Shown: positions 1 to 9,547 of the stretch, piece by piece
Layout: the number at the start of each line of letters is the position of its first letter
How positions within the stretch are numbered: the first letter of the stretch is position 1
Assembly: GCF_016907295.1 (NCBI RefSeq)
Contig: NZ_JAFBBR010000001.1
Span: 2,480,001-2,544,000 of the forward strand
DNA: 64,000 bases
From: Microbacterium dextranolyticum
GTDB taxonomy: Bacteria > Actinomycetota > Actinomycetes > Actinomycetales > Microbacteriaceae
Direction: 5' to 3'
Notes under the pieces: generated by a model
Told to the model about the DNA's origin: nothing
Database searches by the model: none
The model's input: the letters and a program-made list of their open reading frames with translations, nothing else
Translations under genes and position numbers: made by a program

Positions 1-109
1 GCACTCGGCCGACCCCGAGGACCACATCCGGCTGGACTGGAAGCCCGTCGTGTTCACCAAGAACGACAAGGGCGAGTTCAACTACCCGCCGATGGAGAGG
101 AAGTACTGA
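1..109 (+). CDS. sdhA: Succinate dehydrogenase flavoprotein subunit, C-terminal end (partial)
   Basis: Only the last 35 codons are inside the window; reading begins at base 2 and ends at the TGA at 107-109. The tail HIRLDWKPVVF and the ending PPMERKY match the C-terminus of actinobacterial SdhA, the FAD-carrying subunit of complex II that oxidises succinate to fumarate on the inner face of the membrane. The stop codon overlaps the ATG of sdhB by one base (TGATG), which shows translational coupling and supports the assignment more than the short peptide does. The catalytic and FAD domains lie upstream of the window. Confidence 0.85.
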   Translation, partial: HSADPEDHIRLDWKPVVFTKNDKGEFNYPPMERKY

Positions 110-879
110 TGTCGACCGCCATCGTCGAGCAGGACGCCGTCGTCGTCGAGGCGACGGGCGAGGCCCCGATCCAGTCGTACCTCGTCACGTTCAACATCCG
201 CCGGTTCGACCCGGAGATCGACGCCGAGCCGCGCTGGGTCGACTACGACGTCGAGCTGTACCCCACCGACCGCGTGCTCGACGCCCTGCACAAGATCAAG
301 TGGGAGGTCGACGGCTCGCTGACTTTCCGCCGCTCGTGCGCGCACGGCATCTGCGGCTCGGACGCGATGCGCATCAACGGTCGCAACCGCCTCGCCTGCA
401 AGACGCTCATCAAGGACCTCGACATCTCGAAGCCCATCTACGTCGAGGCGATCAAGGGCCTGCCGCTCGAGAAGGACCTCGTCGTCGACATGGAGCCCTT
501 CTTCGCGTCGTACCGCGAGGTGCAGCCGTTCCTCATCGCGAATTCGAAGCCCGAGGCCGGCAAGGAGCGCATCCAGTCGATCGCCGACCGCGAGATCTTC
601 GACGACACCACGAAGTGCATCCTGTGCGCCGCGTGCACCTCGTCGTGCCCCGTGTTCTGGACGGATGGCCAGTACTTCGGACCCGCCGCGATCGTCAACG
701 CGCACCGGTTCATCTTCGACTCGCGCGACGACGCGGCCGACGTGCGCCTGGACATCCTCAACGACAAGGAGGGCGTGTGGCGGTGCCGCACGACCTTCAA
801 CTGCACGGAGGCGTGCCCCCGTGGCATCGAGGTGACCAAGGCCATCGCCGAGGTCAAGCAGGCGATCCTGCGCCACTGA
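109..879 (+). CDS. sdhB: Succinate dehydrogenase iron-sulfur subunit
   Basis: A 256-residue protein of normal family length. It carries electrons from the FAD of SdhA to quinone through three clusters, and the ligands can be read directly: C77, C82, D85 and C97 for [2Fe-2S] (Asp at the third position, as in E. coli), C170, C173, C176 and C236 for [4Fe-4S], and C180, C226 and C232 for [3Fe-4S]. The N-terminal part is a ferredoxin-like domain and the C-terminal part a helical ferredoxin domain. The start overlaps the sdhA stop, so it is the distal gene of an sdh operon whose other genes lie to the left. Nothing unusual was seen. Confidence 0.97.
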   Translation: MSTAIVEQDAVVVEATGEAPIQSYLVTFNIRRFDPEIDAEPRWVDYDVELYPTDRVLDALHKIKWEVDGSLTFRRSCAHGICGSDAMRINGRNRLACKTLIKDLDISKPIYVEAIKGLPLEKDLVVDMEPFFASYREVQPFLIANSKPEAGKERIQSIADREIFDDTTKCILCAACTSSCPVFWTDGQYFGPAAIVNAHRFIFDSRDDAADVRLDILNDKEGVWRCRTTFNCTEACPRGIEVTKAIAEVKQAILRH

Positions 880-931
880 GGCGCGACGGTCCCCGCTCGG
901 GATGCCGGGCGGGGCGCCACCCGTGCATCGA

Positions 932-937
932 TATCCT
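932..937 (+). promoter_or_regulatory. -10 box TATCCT placed for a leaderless start
   Basis: TATCCT ends 6 nt before the GTG at 944. The same spacing recurs before many starts in this window and is the geometry of leaderless transcripts known from Actinobacteria. It favours GTG 944 over the in-frame ATG at 902. Confidence 0.6.
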
Positions 938-943
938 GGCCTC

Positions 944-2218
944 GTGAGCGCCCCACCGCCGTCCCATCCTGCTGCGGCCGACGCCGCACGCGTGGAGGAG
1001 GAGCGGCTGCGCCGCAGCTGGGACGAGCGCCAAGCGGCGCTACTCGAACGCCTCGACGGCCCGCTGAGCACCGCGACGGAGATCACCCGCAAGACGCTGG
1101 CACTGTTCCCCGTGCGGGTGTGGCGCCACTTCTTACAGCACAACGGGTTCCTTTTGGCGGCGGGGGTGAGCTACCAGGCGCTGTTCGCGTTCTTCGCCGT
1201 CATCTACGTCGCTTTCGCCACCGTCGGGCTCTGGCTCGGCGGCAGTCCCGACGCGGTGCGTGCGCTGATCGAGGTCATCAACGGATATCTGCCGGGGATC
1301 ATCGCCGATGAGGGCGGCCTGATCACGACCGACCAGGCGATGGCGATCGCCGCGGAGTCGACGGGTGTGCTCGCCGTGACGGGCCTCATCGCCGTCGGCA
1401 CGGCGATGTGGACCGCGATCGGCTTCGTGACCTTCACTCGGCGCGCCGTCCGCGACATCTTCGGCCTGCCCTTCGACACGCGCTCGTACCTGCTGCTGAA
1501 GGCGCGCGACCTCGTCGCCTCGATCGCGTTCGGCATCGCCCTGATCCTCGGCTTCGCGATCAGCGTCGCGGGAACGACGGCGCTCAGCTGGGTGTTCGCG
1601 CTGCTGGGCCTGGACCAGGCATCCGGCTGGTATCAGCTCGGTGTCGGCGTGGCCTCGGTGACGGTCTCGGTGGGACTGTTCTCCAGCGCCCTGGCGCTGC
1701 TGTTCCGGTTCCTGACCGGCACGTCGCTGCGGTGGCGGCGGATCTGGCCGGGCGCCGTCCTCGGCGGCGGCGCCATCACCGTGCTGCAGCTGGGCGCCGG
1801 CCTGCTGCTGCGCTACACGCCCTCGAACCCGCTGCTGGCCACGTTCGCGATCTTCATCGGTCTGCTGCTGTGGTTCCGGGTCATCGGCGTGCTGATCCTC
1901 GTGGCCGCATCGTGGATCGCGGTCTCCGCGTCGGACGTCGACGAGCCGCTGTCGCCGCTCAGCGAAACCGAGCGGCTGCGCCAAGAGCACGCCGCCCTCG
2001 TGCTCGCCGCACAGGTGCGGCTGCGGACGGCCCGTGCCGCCTCCGACACGGCGCCGTGGTACCGCCGGCTGCCGGCACGACGAGCATTGCGCGCGGCGAA
2101 GGAGGAGCTCGCCGACGTGCAGGCATCCGCTCCCCCGTCGTCGTCTCCGCGCCGGTTCCTCTTTCCGAGCCGCGCCGATGAGGGGGCACTCGCGAACGGT
2201 GTCGGACGCGCTCAGTAG
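944..2218 (+). CDS. YihY/BrkB-family integral membrane protein
   Basis: A 424-residue protein with about six membrane segments between residues 70 and 330, preceded by a charged cytoplasmic N-terminus and followed by a hydrophilic tail of about 90 residues. The motif AAGVSYQALFAFF near the first membrane segment is typical of the YihY/BrkB family, once misnamed ribonuclease BN. The function is not settled; some members are linked to serum resistance or transport. I chose GTG 944 because of the leaderless box just upstream; ATG 902 would add 14 residues of low-complexity sequence. It stands alone between sdhB and xthA, on the same strand, and its stop codon lies inside the promoter box of xthA. 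Confidence 0.85.
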   Translation: MSAPPPSHPAAADAARVEEERLRRSWDERQAALLERLDGPLSTATEITRKTLALFPVRVWRHFLQHNGFLLAAGVSYQALFAFFAVIYVAFATVGLWLGGSPDAVRALIEVINGYLPGIIADEGGLITTDQAMAIAAESTGVLAVTGLIAVGTAMWTAIGFVTFTRRAVRDIFGLPFDTRSYLLLKARDLVASIAFGIALILGFAISVAGTTALSWVFALLGLDQASGWYQLGVGVASVTVSVGLFSSALALLFRFLTGTSLRWRRIWPGAVLGGGAITVLQLGAGLLLRYTPSNPLLATFAIFIGLLLWFRVIGVLILVAASWIAVSASDVDEPLSPLSETERLRQEHAALVLAAQVRLRTARAASDTAPWYRRLPARRALRAAKEELADVQASAPPSSSPRRFLFPSRADEGALANGVGRAQ

Positions 2219-2221
2219 GCT
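2216..2221 (+). promoter_or_regulatory. -10 box TAGGCT of xthA
   Basis: TAGGCT overlaps the TAG stop codon of the preceding gene and ends 6 nt before the GTG at 2228. This points to a leaderless xthA mRNA made from within the end of the upstream gene. Confidence 0.6.
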
Positions 2222-2227
2222 GGATCG

Positions 2228-3061
2228 GTGCCCCGGAACCTTCGCATCGCCTCTGTCAACGTCAACGGCATCCGCGCCGCCGTCCGCAACGGGATGACCG
2301 CGTGGCTCGACGCAGCCGACGTCGACGTGCTGACGCTGCAGGAGGTACGCGGTGAGGCCGTGCACCTGGCCGACGCCCTGCCGGGATGGCACGTCGTGAA
2401 CGACGAGGCCCTCGCCAAGGGCCGCGCCGGCGTCGCGATCGCGGCACGCGAACCGCTCGACATCTGGCGGATCGAGCTCGGCGACGAGGCCCTGGATTCC
2501 CGCGGTCGCTGGGTCGAGGCCGACATCGACGTCGACGGACAGCTCGTCACCATCGTCAGCGCATACGTCCACACCGGCGAAGACGGCACCCCGAAGCAGG
2601 AGGCGAAGTACGCCTTCCTCGACGCGATGCAGGCGCGGATGCCGGAGCTCGGCGACCACGCCCTCATCACCGGCGACCTCAACGTCGGCCACCGTACCCT
2701 CGACATCCGCAACTGGAAGGGCAACCTCAAGAAGGCCGGTTTCCTGCCGCGCGAGCGCGCGTACTTCGACCGGTTCACCGCACCGGCCGGAGAGCAGGTC
2801 GACGCGATCGACGGCACGACCGGCACCGGTCTCGGCTGGGTCGACGTGGGCCGGCGCTGGGCGGGCGAGGTCGACGGTCCGTACACGTGGTGGTCGAACC
2901 GCGGCAAGGCGTTCGACACCGACACCGGGTGGCGCATCGACTATCACCTGGCCACCCCCGCCCTGGCGGCGCGCGTCACCGACTATCACGTCGTTCGCGC
3001 CCCCTCGTACGACACCCGATGGAGCGATCACGCGCCGGTCGTCGCCGACTACGCGTTCTGA
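2228..3061 (+). CDS. xthA: Exodeoxyribonuclease III
   Basis: A 277-residue member of the exonuclease-endonuclease-phosphatase fold. It acts at abasic sites and as a 3'-5' exonuclease in base excision repair. The active-site signatures are present in order: LQEV with the metal-binding E39, GDLNV with D150 and N152, WRIDY with D238, and SDHAPV with D267 and the catalytic H268. Length is normal. The GTG start follows a TAGGCT box by 6 nt with no Shine-Dalgarno sequence, so it is probably leaderless. An Fpg-type glycosylase, another base-excision enzyme, lies 1.7 kb downstream in the same direction, but as a separate unit. Confidence 0.95.
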   Translation: MPRNLRIASVNVNGIRAAVRNGMTAWLDAADVDVLTLQEVRGEAVHLADALPGWHVVNDEALAKGRAGVAIAAREPLDIWRIELGDEALDSRGRWVEADIDVDGQLVTIVSAYVHTGEDGTPKQEAKYAFLDAMQARMPELGDHALITGDLNVGHRTLDIRNWKGNLKKAGFLPRERAYFDRFTAPAGEQVDAIDGTTGTGLGWVDVGRRWAGEVDGPYTWWSNRGKAFDTDTGWRIDYHLATPALAARVTDYHVVRAPSYDTRWSDHAPVVADYAF

Positions 3062-3087
3062 CGCGCCGGTAGCGGTCGGAGCTAAGG

Positions 3088-4143
<1,056 letters not shown>

Positions 4144-4167
4144 CGCACCGCTCGAGAGGAGCGATCG

Positions 4168-4734
4168 ATGGAGCCGGTGACACTGCGCACCGAGCGGCTC
4201 GAGCTGTCGGCGCCGCATGAGGGCGACGTCGACGCGGTTTTCGCGGCGTGCCAGGACGCGGACATCCAGCGCTTCACGACCGTCCCGTCGCCGTACGAGC
4301 GCTCGCATGCCGAAGGGTTCGTCACGAAGACCGCACAGTGGTGGGCGGAGGGCACCGAGACGACCTGGGCGATGCGGCACGAGGGCACCCTCGTCGGGAT
4401 GATCGGCCTGCACCGACTCGGTGCCGGCGCGGGCGAGATCGGTTACTGGATGGCTCCTGCCGCGCGGGGACGGGGGCTGGCGAGCGAGGCCGCGCGCGCC
4501 GTCGTGGACTGGGGCTTCCACCCGGACGGCCTCGGGCTGGCACGGATCGAGTGGCGCGCGGTGACGTCGAACCCCGCGTCCGCGCGCATCGCGCACTCGC
4601 TCGGGTTCCGCTACGAAGGCATGGTGCGCGCGGCGCTCGTGAACGGCGCCGGTGTCCGCTCCGACGGCTACATCGCCGGGCTCCTCGCCGACGACGACCG
4701 CACCCCGCAGATCTGGCCGATAAGCGGCTTCTGA
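4168..4734 (+). CDS. GNAT acetyltransferase, RimJ/RimL type
   Basis: A 188-residue protein of the RimJ/RimL branch of GNAT enzymes, which move acetyl from acetyl-CoA to amino groups, often N-termini of ribosomal proteins or small molecules. It starts with the family's ERLEL pattern, and carries the acetyl-CoA loop as GEIGYWMAPAARGRGLASEA, followed by NPASARIAHSLGFRYEG, the usual motif in this branch. A GAGAGGAG ribosome binding site lies just before the ATG. It lies 24 bp after trpS, so an operon with trpS is possible. The substrate cannot be read from sequence. Confidence 0.85.
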   Translation: MEPVTLRTERLELSAPHEGDVDAVFAACQDADIQRFTTVPSPYERSHAEGFVTKTAQWWAEGTETTWAMRHEGTLVGMIGLHRLGAGAGEIGYWMAPAARGRGLASEAARAVVDWGFHPDGLGLARIEWRAVTSNPASARIAHSLGFRYEGMVRAALVNGAGVRSDGYIAGLLADDDRTPQIWPISGF

Positions 4735-4776
4735 GTTCGACGCCGCCCGGCCCGCCCGCGTGTCGGGGGTGCGTGC

Positions 4777-4782
4777 CAGGAT
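4777..4782 (+). promoter_or_regulatory. -10-like box CAGGAT before the glycosylase gene
   Basis: CAGGAT ends 6 nt before ATG 4789. It is a weaker match (C for T in the first position) but has the leaderless spacing. Confidence 0.4.
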
Positions 4783-4788
4783 GGGGCC

Positions 4789-5664
4789 ATGCCCGAGATG
4801 CCGGAGGTACAGGGGCTCGTCGACTTCATGAACGACCGCGTCGTCGGGCTCGAGGTCACGAAGGCGACGGTCACGAACATCGCCGCCCTGAAGACCTACG
4901 ATCCCCCGCTCGACGCCCTCGTCGGTGCCCGGGTCGAGGGCGCGAGGCGGCACGGCAAGTTCCTCGACCTCGCGACAGCGAGGCCAGACGGTGGTTCGCC
5001 CCACCTCGTGTTCCATCTGGCGAAGGCCGGGTGGCTGCGCTGGTACGAGCAGGTGCCGAGCACCGTCATCCGTCCCGGCAAGAGCCCGATCGCCCTGCGG
5101 ATCGGGTTCGACGACGGGTCGGGCTTCGACCTCACCGAGGCGGGCACGAAGAAATCCCTCGCGGTGTACGTCGTCAGAGACGCCGTCGACGTCCCCGGCA
5201 TCGCGCGGCTCGGCCCCGATCCTCTGGATGCGACCTTCACGCGCGACACCCTCGCGGGCCTGCTCGAGGGGCGACGCACCCAGATCAAGGGCGTGCTGCG
5301 CGACCAGACGATCATCGCCGGGGTCGGCAACGCCTACTCCGACGAGATCCTGCACGCCGCGAGAATGTCGCCGTACGCGTTGGCCGCGGCCCTTGGCGAC
5401 GACGAGGTGACGCGCCTGTACGAGGCGATGCGGCACACGCTGACGGATGCCGTGGCGGCCGCCTCGGGCCGGCCGCCGGCCGATCTCAAGGATGCGAAGC
5501 GCCGCGGCATGTCCGTCCACGGGCGACGCGGCGAGGCATGCCCCGTCTGCGGAGACGAGGTACGCAGCGTCTTCTTCGCCGACAACTCTCTCGAGTACTG
5601 CCCGACCTGCCAGACCGGCGGCAAGCTCCTCGCCGACCGCCGGCTCAGCCGACTGCTGAAGTAG
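4789..5664 (+). CDS. Fpg/Nei-family DNA glycosylase
   Basis: A 291-residue bifunctional DNA glycosylase/AP lyase that excises oxidised bases. The N-terminus MPEMPEV gives the catalytic P2 and E3, which fixes the start at 4789 rather than the second ATG at 4798. A lysine in RRHGKFLDL (residues 53-61) corresponds to the conserved Lys57. The helix-two-turn-helix signature is GVGNAYSDEIL, and a C-terminal zinc finger has C251, C254, C271 and C274. The RRGMSVHGRRGEACPVCG stretch and overall divergence resemble the actinobacterial Fpg-like branch more than classical MutM, so substrate choice between Fpg and Nei types is uncertain. It converges on glpD with only 18 bp between stops. Confidence 0.9.
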   Translation: MPEMPEVQGLVDFMNDRVVGLEVTKATVTNIAALKTYDPPLDALVGARVEGARRHGKFLDLATARPDGGSPHLVFHLAKAGWLRWYEQVPSTVIRPGKSPIALRIGFDDGSGFDLTEAGTKKSLAVYVVRDAVDVPGIARLGPDPLDATFTRDTLAGLLEGRRTQIKGVLRDQTIIAGVGNAYSDEILHAARMSPYALAAALGDDEVTRLYEAMRHTLTDAVAAASGRPPADLKDAKRRGMSVHGRRGEACPVCGDEVRSVFFADNSLEYCPTCQTGGKLLADRRLSRLLK

Positions 5665-5682
5665 CCCGCGGCGCAACCGGGA

Positions 5683-7440
5683 TCATGCCACCGGCGTGCT
5701 CCCCGCCCACGACTCGTCGGCGGCGTGCACGCGCTCCCGGGCGCGGTCGATCTCGGCGGCGACCGCCGCGGCATCCCATTCGAGCGTCGACGCGACCGCC
5801 TCGGCCACCTCGGTGACGGCGTCGGCCGTGGCCAGGCCGCGGAACGCGATCGACGTGCGGCGCATCAGCAGATCGTCCAGGTGGACCACGCGCTCGGTCG
5901 CCGCCAGGTGCCGCAGCTCGGCCGCGCTGTACTCCGGCAGCGTCGCGAGCGGCTGGTCGTCCGTTCCTACGACGCGGATGGCGTCGATCACGCGTTCGGC
6001 CGCGGTGCCGTAGCGCTCCAGCAGTCGCGCGGCGCGGGCGTGTCCGAGCCCCGACGCGTGTGCGGCGATCCACTGCCGGCGGGCGCGCTCGGTGGTCGGA
6101 TACCCCGCGCCGCCTCCGATCGGCAGCCCTCGAGTCGAGCGCCGCCGCGGCAGGGAGAGTTCGGCGAGAACGCGGTCCGCGAGGTGCTCGGCCGAGGCGC
6201 GGAACGTCGTCCACTTGCCGCCGACGAGGCTCAGCACTCGCGGCGACCCTGTGCCGGCGAGGCCGCGCGCCTCGATCCGGTAGTCGCGCGAGACGAAACC
6301 GGGGGCGGTGCCGCCGTGACCGGGAAGGGGGCGCACCCCCGAGAACCGGTAGACGATCTGGGAACGGTCGACGGCGATCGACGGAAAGACGTGCGCGACG
6401 AGCTCGAAGAAGTAGTCGACCTCCTCTTCCGTGCACACGGCCGGTTCGGCCATGTCGTGCTCGAGGTCGGTGGTGCCGACGAGCACGCGACCGTGCAGCG
6501 GATAGATGAGCACGATGCGACCGTCCGAGTGCTCGAAGAACAGTTCGCGTCCCCCCGTGGCGGCGAGAAGCTCCGGGTGGTCGAGCACGATGTGCGACCC
6601 CTTCGTGCCGCCCATGAACGCCGTGGGCTCACCGAGCGCGCTGTTGGTGAGGTCGGTCCAGGGCCCGGCGGCGTTCACGACCACCTCGGCGGTGAAGGGG
6701 TACTCGCCGTTCTCGTCGCGCAGCACGACGGCGTCACCGCGCGCGCCGACCGCCGCCGTGTAGTTCACCGCGCGCGCCCGGTCGGCGGCGCGATCCGCTC
6801 CCGAGGTCCGGCCGTCGCGAACCCCGTCGCGCAGAAGGTCGATCGCGAGGCGCTCCGGGTCGCGCAGCGAGGCATCCCAGTACGTCGCCGTGTAGGCGAC
6901 GCGCGGGTCGAGCTGCGGCAGCTGTGCGAGCGAGCGGCGCCGCCCGTGGAAGGCGTGGCGGGGAACGGCGCCCCGACCGAGGAACCCGCCACCGCGCGAG
7001 AACGAGTCGTAGATGACGAGCCCGATCTTGATCAGCGCCGCACCCCGTTCGCGGTGCGCTCCCGAGCCGTGGCGCACGAAGCGCAGCGGAGCGGAGAGGA
7101 GCCCCGAGAACGTCGAGTAGATCGGGATGGTCGTCTGCAGGGGGCGCACGACGTGCGGCGCGGTCTTCAGCAGCGCGTTGCGTTCGGTGACGGCCTCGTG
7201 CACGAGCCGGAACTCGCCGTTCTCGAGGTAGCGGATGCCGCCGTGGATCATGTGGCTGGATGCCGCGGAGGCACCCGACACGAAATCATCGCGCTCCACG
7301 AGCGCCACATCGACGCCCTGCAGGGCGAGGTCGCGGAACGTCGCGATGCCGTTGATGCCGCCGCCGATGATGAGGACGTCCGCGTGCGGGCGCGCACGCA
7401 GGTCGCCGCGGGTGTGTGCCGTACCGGCGGTCTCTGCCAT
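5683..7440 (-). CDS. glpD: Aerobic glycerol-3-phosphate dehydrogenase
   Basis: A 585-residue FAD enzyme that oxidises glycerol 3-phosphate to dihydroxyacetone phosphate and passes electrons to the quinone pool at the membrane. The dinucleotide-binding motif is GGGING at residues 26-31, followed by SSHMIHGGIRYLE near 61-73, a hallmark of GlpD. The DAO-type substrate domain runs to about residue 410 and the C-terminal DAO_C domain to the end. The ATG is preceded by GAGGGGG as ribosome binding site and a TAGCCT box about 30 nt upstream. No glpK or glpF lies nearby, so it is a stand-alone glycerol gene here. Confidence 0.95.
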   Translation of the reverse strand: MAETAGTAHTRGDLRARPHADVLIIGGGINGIATFRDLALQGVDVALVERDDFVSGASAASSHMIHGGIRYLENGEFRLVHEAVTERNALLKTAPHVVRPLQTTIPIYSTFSGLLSAPLRFVRHGSGAHRERGAALIKIGLVIYDSFSRGGGFLGRGAVPRHAFHGRRRSLAQLPQLDPRVAYTATYWDASLRDPERLAIDLLRDGVRDGRTSGADRAADRARAVNYTAAVGARGDAVVLRDENGEYPFTAEVVVNAAGPWTDLTNSALGEPTAFMGGTKGSHIVLDHPELLAATGGRELFFEHSDGRIVLIYPLHGRVLVGTTDLEHDMAEPAVCTEEEVDYFFELVAHVFPSIAVDRSQIVYRFSGVRPLPGHGGTAPGFVSRDYRIEARGLAGTGSPRVLSLVGGKWTTFRASAEHLADRVLAELSLPRRRSTRGLPIGGGAGYPTTERARRQWIAAHASGLGHARAARLLERYGTAAERVIDAIRVVGTDDQPLATLPEYSAAELRHLAATERVVHLDDLLMRRTSIAFRGLATADAVTEVAEAVASTLEWDAAAVAAEIDRARERVHAADESWAGSTPVA

Positions 7441-7469
7441 GTTCGCCCCCTCGAGCTCCCGTGCTCCCC

Positions 7470-7475
7470 AGGCTA
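7470..7475 (-). promoter_or_regulatory. -10 box TAGCCT of glpD
   Basis: TAGCCT is read on the minus strand and ends 29 nt before the glpD ATG, leaving a short leader with a Shine-Dalgarno sequence. No -35 was assigned. Confidence 0.4.
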
Positions 7476-7598
7476 GGCGCGAACCCGCCGGTGCCGCACC
7501 CCGGGCATCCCGCGCCCGCGGATGCGCGCGCGCATCGGCCAGGCACCGGGCCGGCGCCGCAGGCCGACACGGAATGAAACCGGAACGGGCGCGTTGAG

Positions 7599-7604
7599 TA
7601 GGAT
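7599..7604 (+). promoter_or_regulatory. -10 box TAGGAT of the riboflavin operon
   Basis: TAGGAT lies 15 nt before the closing stem of the FMN riboswitch, so transcription would begin near 7611, right at the aptamer. The -35 region is weak (TGAAAC at 7575-7580, spacer 18). Confidence 0.5.
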
Positions 7605-7619
7605 CGAGAGCAGAACAAC

Positions 7620-7775
7620 GTGCTCCGGGGTCGGTGAGAATCCGAACCGGCGGTGAGAGTCCGCGAGCCCGTCCGATCGACAGATCGGCGGGTTGATCCG
7701 GTGGAATTCCGGGACCGACGGTGATGCGATGAGGTTCGATGAGAACCTGTCGCTAGTCCGGATGGGAGGAAGCAC
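7620..7775 (+). promoter_or_regulatory. FMN riboswitch (RFN element)
   Basis: The conserved RFN blocks occur in order: GGGGTCGGTGAGAATCC, ACCGGCGGTGAGAGTCCGCG, AGCCCG, GACCGACGGTG, AGTCCGGATGGGAGGA. The closing stem pairs GTGCT (7620-7624) with AGCAC (7771-7775). It lies 72 nt before ribD. In the platform, CCGTCG (7797-7802) can pair with CGACGG (7831-7836), which would cover the start of the GGAGGA ribosome binding site at 7835-7840; this suggests control of translation, but is inferred. No terminator with a U run is seen. Confidence 0.95.
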
Positions 7776-7847
7776 AGGCGACGCCGTCCGCGGTGTCCGT
7801 CGTGCGGACTGCGCATCGCCCCCGGGGCCTCGACGGAGGACCGACGG

Positions 7848-8915
7848 ATGCCGGACGTGCAGCACCACCCCGCGACGGGCGACGACGCCGCGATGCGCCG
7901 CGCCCTCGCTCTGGCCCTCCACGGCCCGCGCGGCGTGAACCCGCAGGTGGGTGCCGTGATCCTCTCCCCCGCCGGTGAGATCCTGAGCGAAGGGTGGCAC
8001 CGCGGTGCGGGCACCCCGCACGCCGAGGTCGACGCCCTCACGACGCTCGGCGCACAGCACGGACCCGATGCCGCACGTGGCGCCACCGCGGTCGTGACTC
8101 TGGAACCGTGCAATCACACCGGCCGCACCGGCCCGTGTGCCGAGGCACTCATCGAGGCCGGCGTCGCCCGCGTCGTCTACGCCGCCGACGATCCGGGGGC
8201 GCTCTCGGGCGGAGGAGCCGCGCGCCTGCGCGCCGCCGGCATCGAAGTCGTGGCAGGGCTCCGCGGCGACGAGGGGCGGGCGCTGCTCGATTCCTGGCTG
8301 ACCGTGCAGCGGCTCGGCCGCCCGCACGTCACCGCGAAGTGGGCGCAGTCGCTCGACGGGCGCGCCGCGGCATCCGACGGCACCAGCCAGTGGATCACCG
8401 GACCCGCCGCGCGCGCCGACGTGCACCGCCGCCGGGCGGATGCCGACGCGATCGTCGTCGGCACGGGCACCCTCCTCACCGATGACCCCGCGCTCACGGC
8501 GCGGCGCCCGGACGGATCGCTCTACGACGCACAGCCGAGGCCGGTCGTGATCGGCACCCGAGCGGTGCCGCAGGAGGCCGCCGTGCGCCGGCATCCACGA
8601 CCGTTCCTGCAGGACGAGGGCGAGGACCTGCCCGATCTGCTGGACCGGCTGCGGGAGCTCGGCGCGCACCGGGTGTTCGTCGAGGGCGGCCCGACGCTCG
8701 CGTCGTCGTTCCTGCGCGCAGGTCTCGTCGACGAGCTCCTCGTCTACGTCGCTCCCACGCTTCTGGGTGGCGACCGCCTCGCTCTCGGCGACATCGGCGT
8801 GCCGACGATCGACGCGCAGCGGCGCCTCGACGTGCGCGACGTGGAACGCCTCGGCGACGACCTGCTGGTCGTCGCGACCCCTCGACAGGCTCGGAAATCG
8901 GAAGAAGGAGACTGA
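7848..8915 (+). CDS. ribD: Bifunctional diaminohydroxyphosphoribosylaminopyrimidine deaminase / 5-amino-6-(5-phosphoribosylamino)uracil reductase
   Basis: A 355-residue two-domain enzyme that does the second and third steps of riboflavin synthesis in the cytoplasm. The N-terminal cytidine-deaminase-like domain holds the zinc site: H58 and E60 in PHAEVDAL, and C88 and C97 in EPCNHTGRTGPC. The C-terminal reductase domain (from about residue 155) includes TAKWAQSLDGR and FVEGGPTLASSFL. The ATG at 7848 has GGAGGA 7 nt upstream. It is the first gene behind the FMN riboswitch, and its stop overlaps the ATG of ribE (TGATG). Confidence 0.97.
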   Translation: MPDVQHHPATGDDAAMRRALALALHGPRGVNPQVGAVILSPAGEILSEGWHRGAGTPHAEVDALTTLGAQHGPDAARGATAVVTLEPCNHTGRTGPCAEALIEAGVARVVYAADDPGALSGGGAARLRAAGIEVVAGLRGDEGRALLDSWLTVQRLGRPHVTAKWAQSLDGRAAASDGTSQWITGPAARADVHRRRADADAIVVGTGTLLTDDPALTARRPDGSLYDAQPRPVVIGTRAVPQEAAVRRHPRPFLQDEGEDLPDLLDRLRELGAHRVFVEGGPTLASSFLRAGLVDELLVYVAPTLLGGDRLALGDIGVPTIDAQRRLDVRDVERLGDDLLVVATPRQARKSEEGD

Positions 8916-9547
8916 TGTTCACGGGGATCATCGAAGAACGCGGTGAGATCACCGAGGTCGCACCGTCGGGCGACGGCCTGCGGCTGACCGTCCGCGGGCC
9001 GAAGGCGGTGTCGGATGCCGGGCACGGCGATTCCATCGCCGTCAGCGGGGTGTGCCTGACCGTGATCGACCAGGGCGAGGACTGGTTCACCGCCGACGTG
9101 ATGCGCCAGACCCTCGACATGACGAGCCTCTCCGGCATCGCCGTCGGCACGTCGGTGAACCTCGAGCGCGCGCTCGCGGCGCACACGCGCCTCGGCGGCC
9201 ACATCGTGCAGGGGCACGTCGACGGCACCGGCACGGTGCTCGAGGTGCGCCCCGGTGCGCAGTGGCAGGTCGTGCGCGTGTCGCTCCCCACCGAGCTCGC
9301 GCCCCTCGTCGTCGACAAGGGCTCGATCACGGTCGACGGGGTCTCGCTCACCGTCAGTGCCGTCTCCCCCGCCGATGCCCCTGCCGCCTGGTTCGAGGTG
9401 TCACTCATCCCCGAGACGCTCGAGGTCACCACCCTGGGCCTGCGCCGCGTCGGCGACCGGCTGAACCTCGAGACCGACATCCTGGCGCGGCACGTGCAGC
9501 GCCTGCTGGCATTCACCCACCCGACCACCGAAGGGGGCTCCCGATGA
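8915..9547 (+). CDS. ribE: Riboflavin synthase alpha chain
   Basis: A 210-residue enzyme that dismutates two 6,7-dimethyl-8-ribityllumazine molecules to riboflavin. The start MFTGIIEERG is diagnostic, and the protein shows the internal duplication of two lumazine-binding beta barrels: the first has GVCLTV and the second, after LGGHIVQGHVDGTG, has GSITVDGVSLTV. Length is normal. Its ATG overlaps the ribD stop, and its own stop TGA at 9545-9547 overlaps the ribBA ATG at 9544. It depends on the upstream riboswitch. Confidence 0.96.
   Translation: MFTGIIEERGEITEVAPSGDGLRLTVRGPKAVSDAGHGDSIAVSGVCLTVIDQGEDWFTADVMRQTLDMTSLSGIAVGTSVNLERALAAHTRLGGHIVQGHVDGTGTVLEVRPGAQWQVVRVSLPTELAPLVVDKGSITVDGVSLTVSAVSPADAPAAWFEVSLIPETLEVTTLGLRRVGDRLNLETDILARHVQRLLAFTHPTTEGGSR

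Noticed and set aside
902..943. ATG 902 as start of the BrkB-family gene
   Set aside because: The added residues are not family-like, and TATCCT lies 6 nt before GTG 944.
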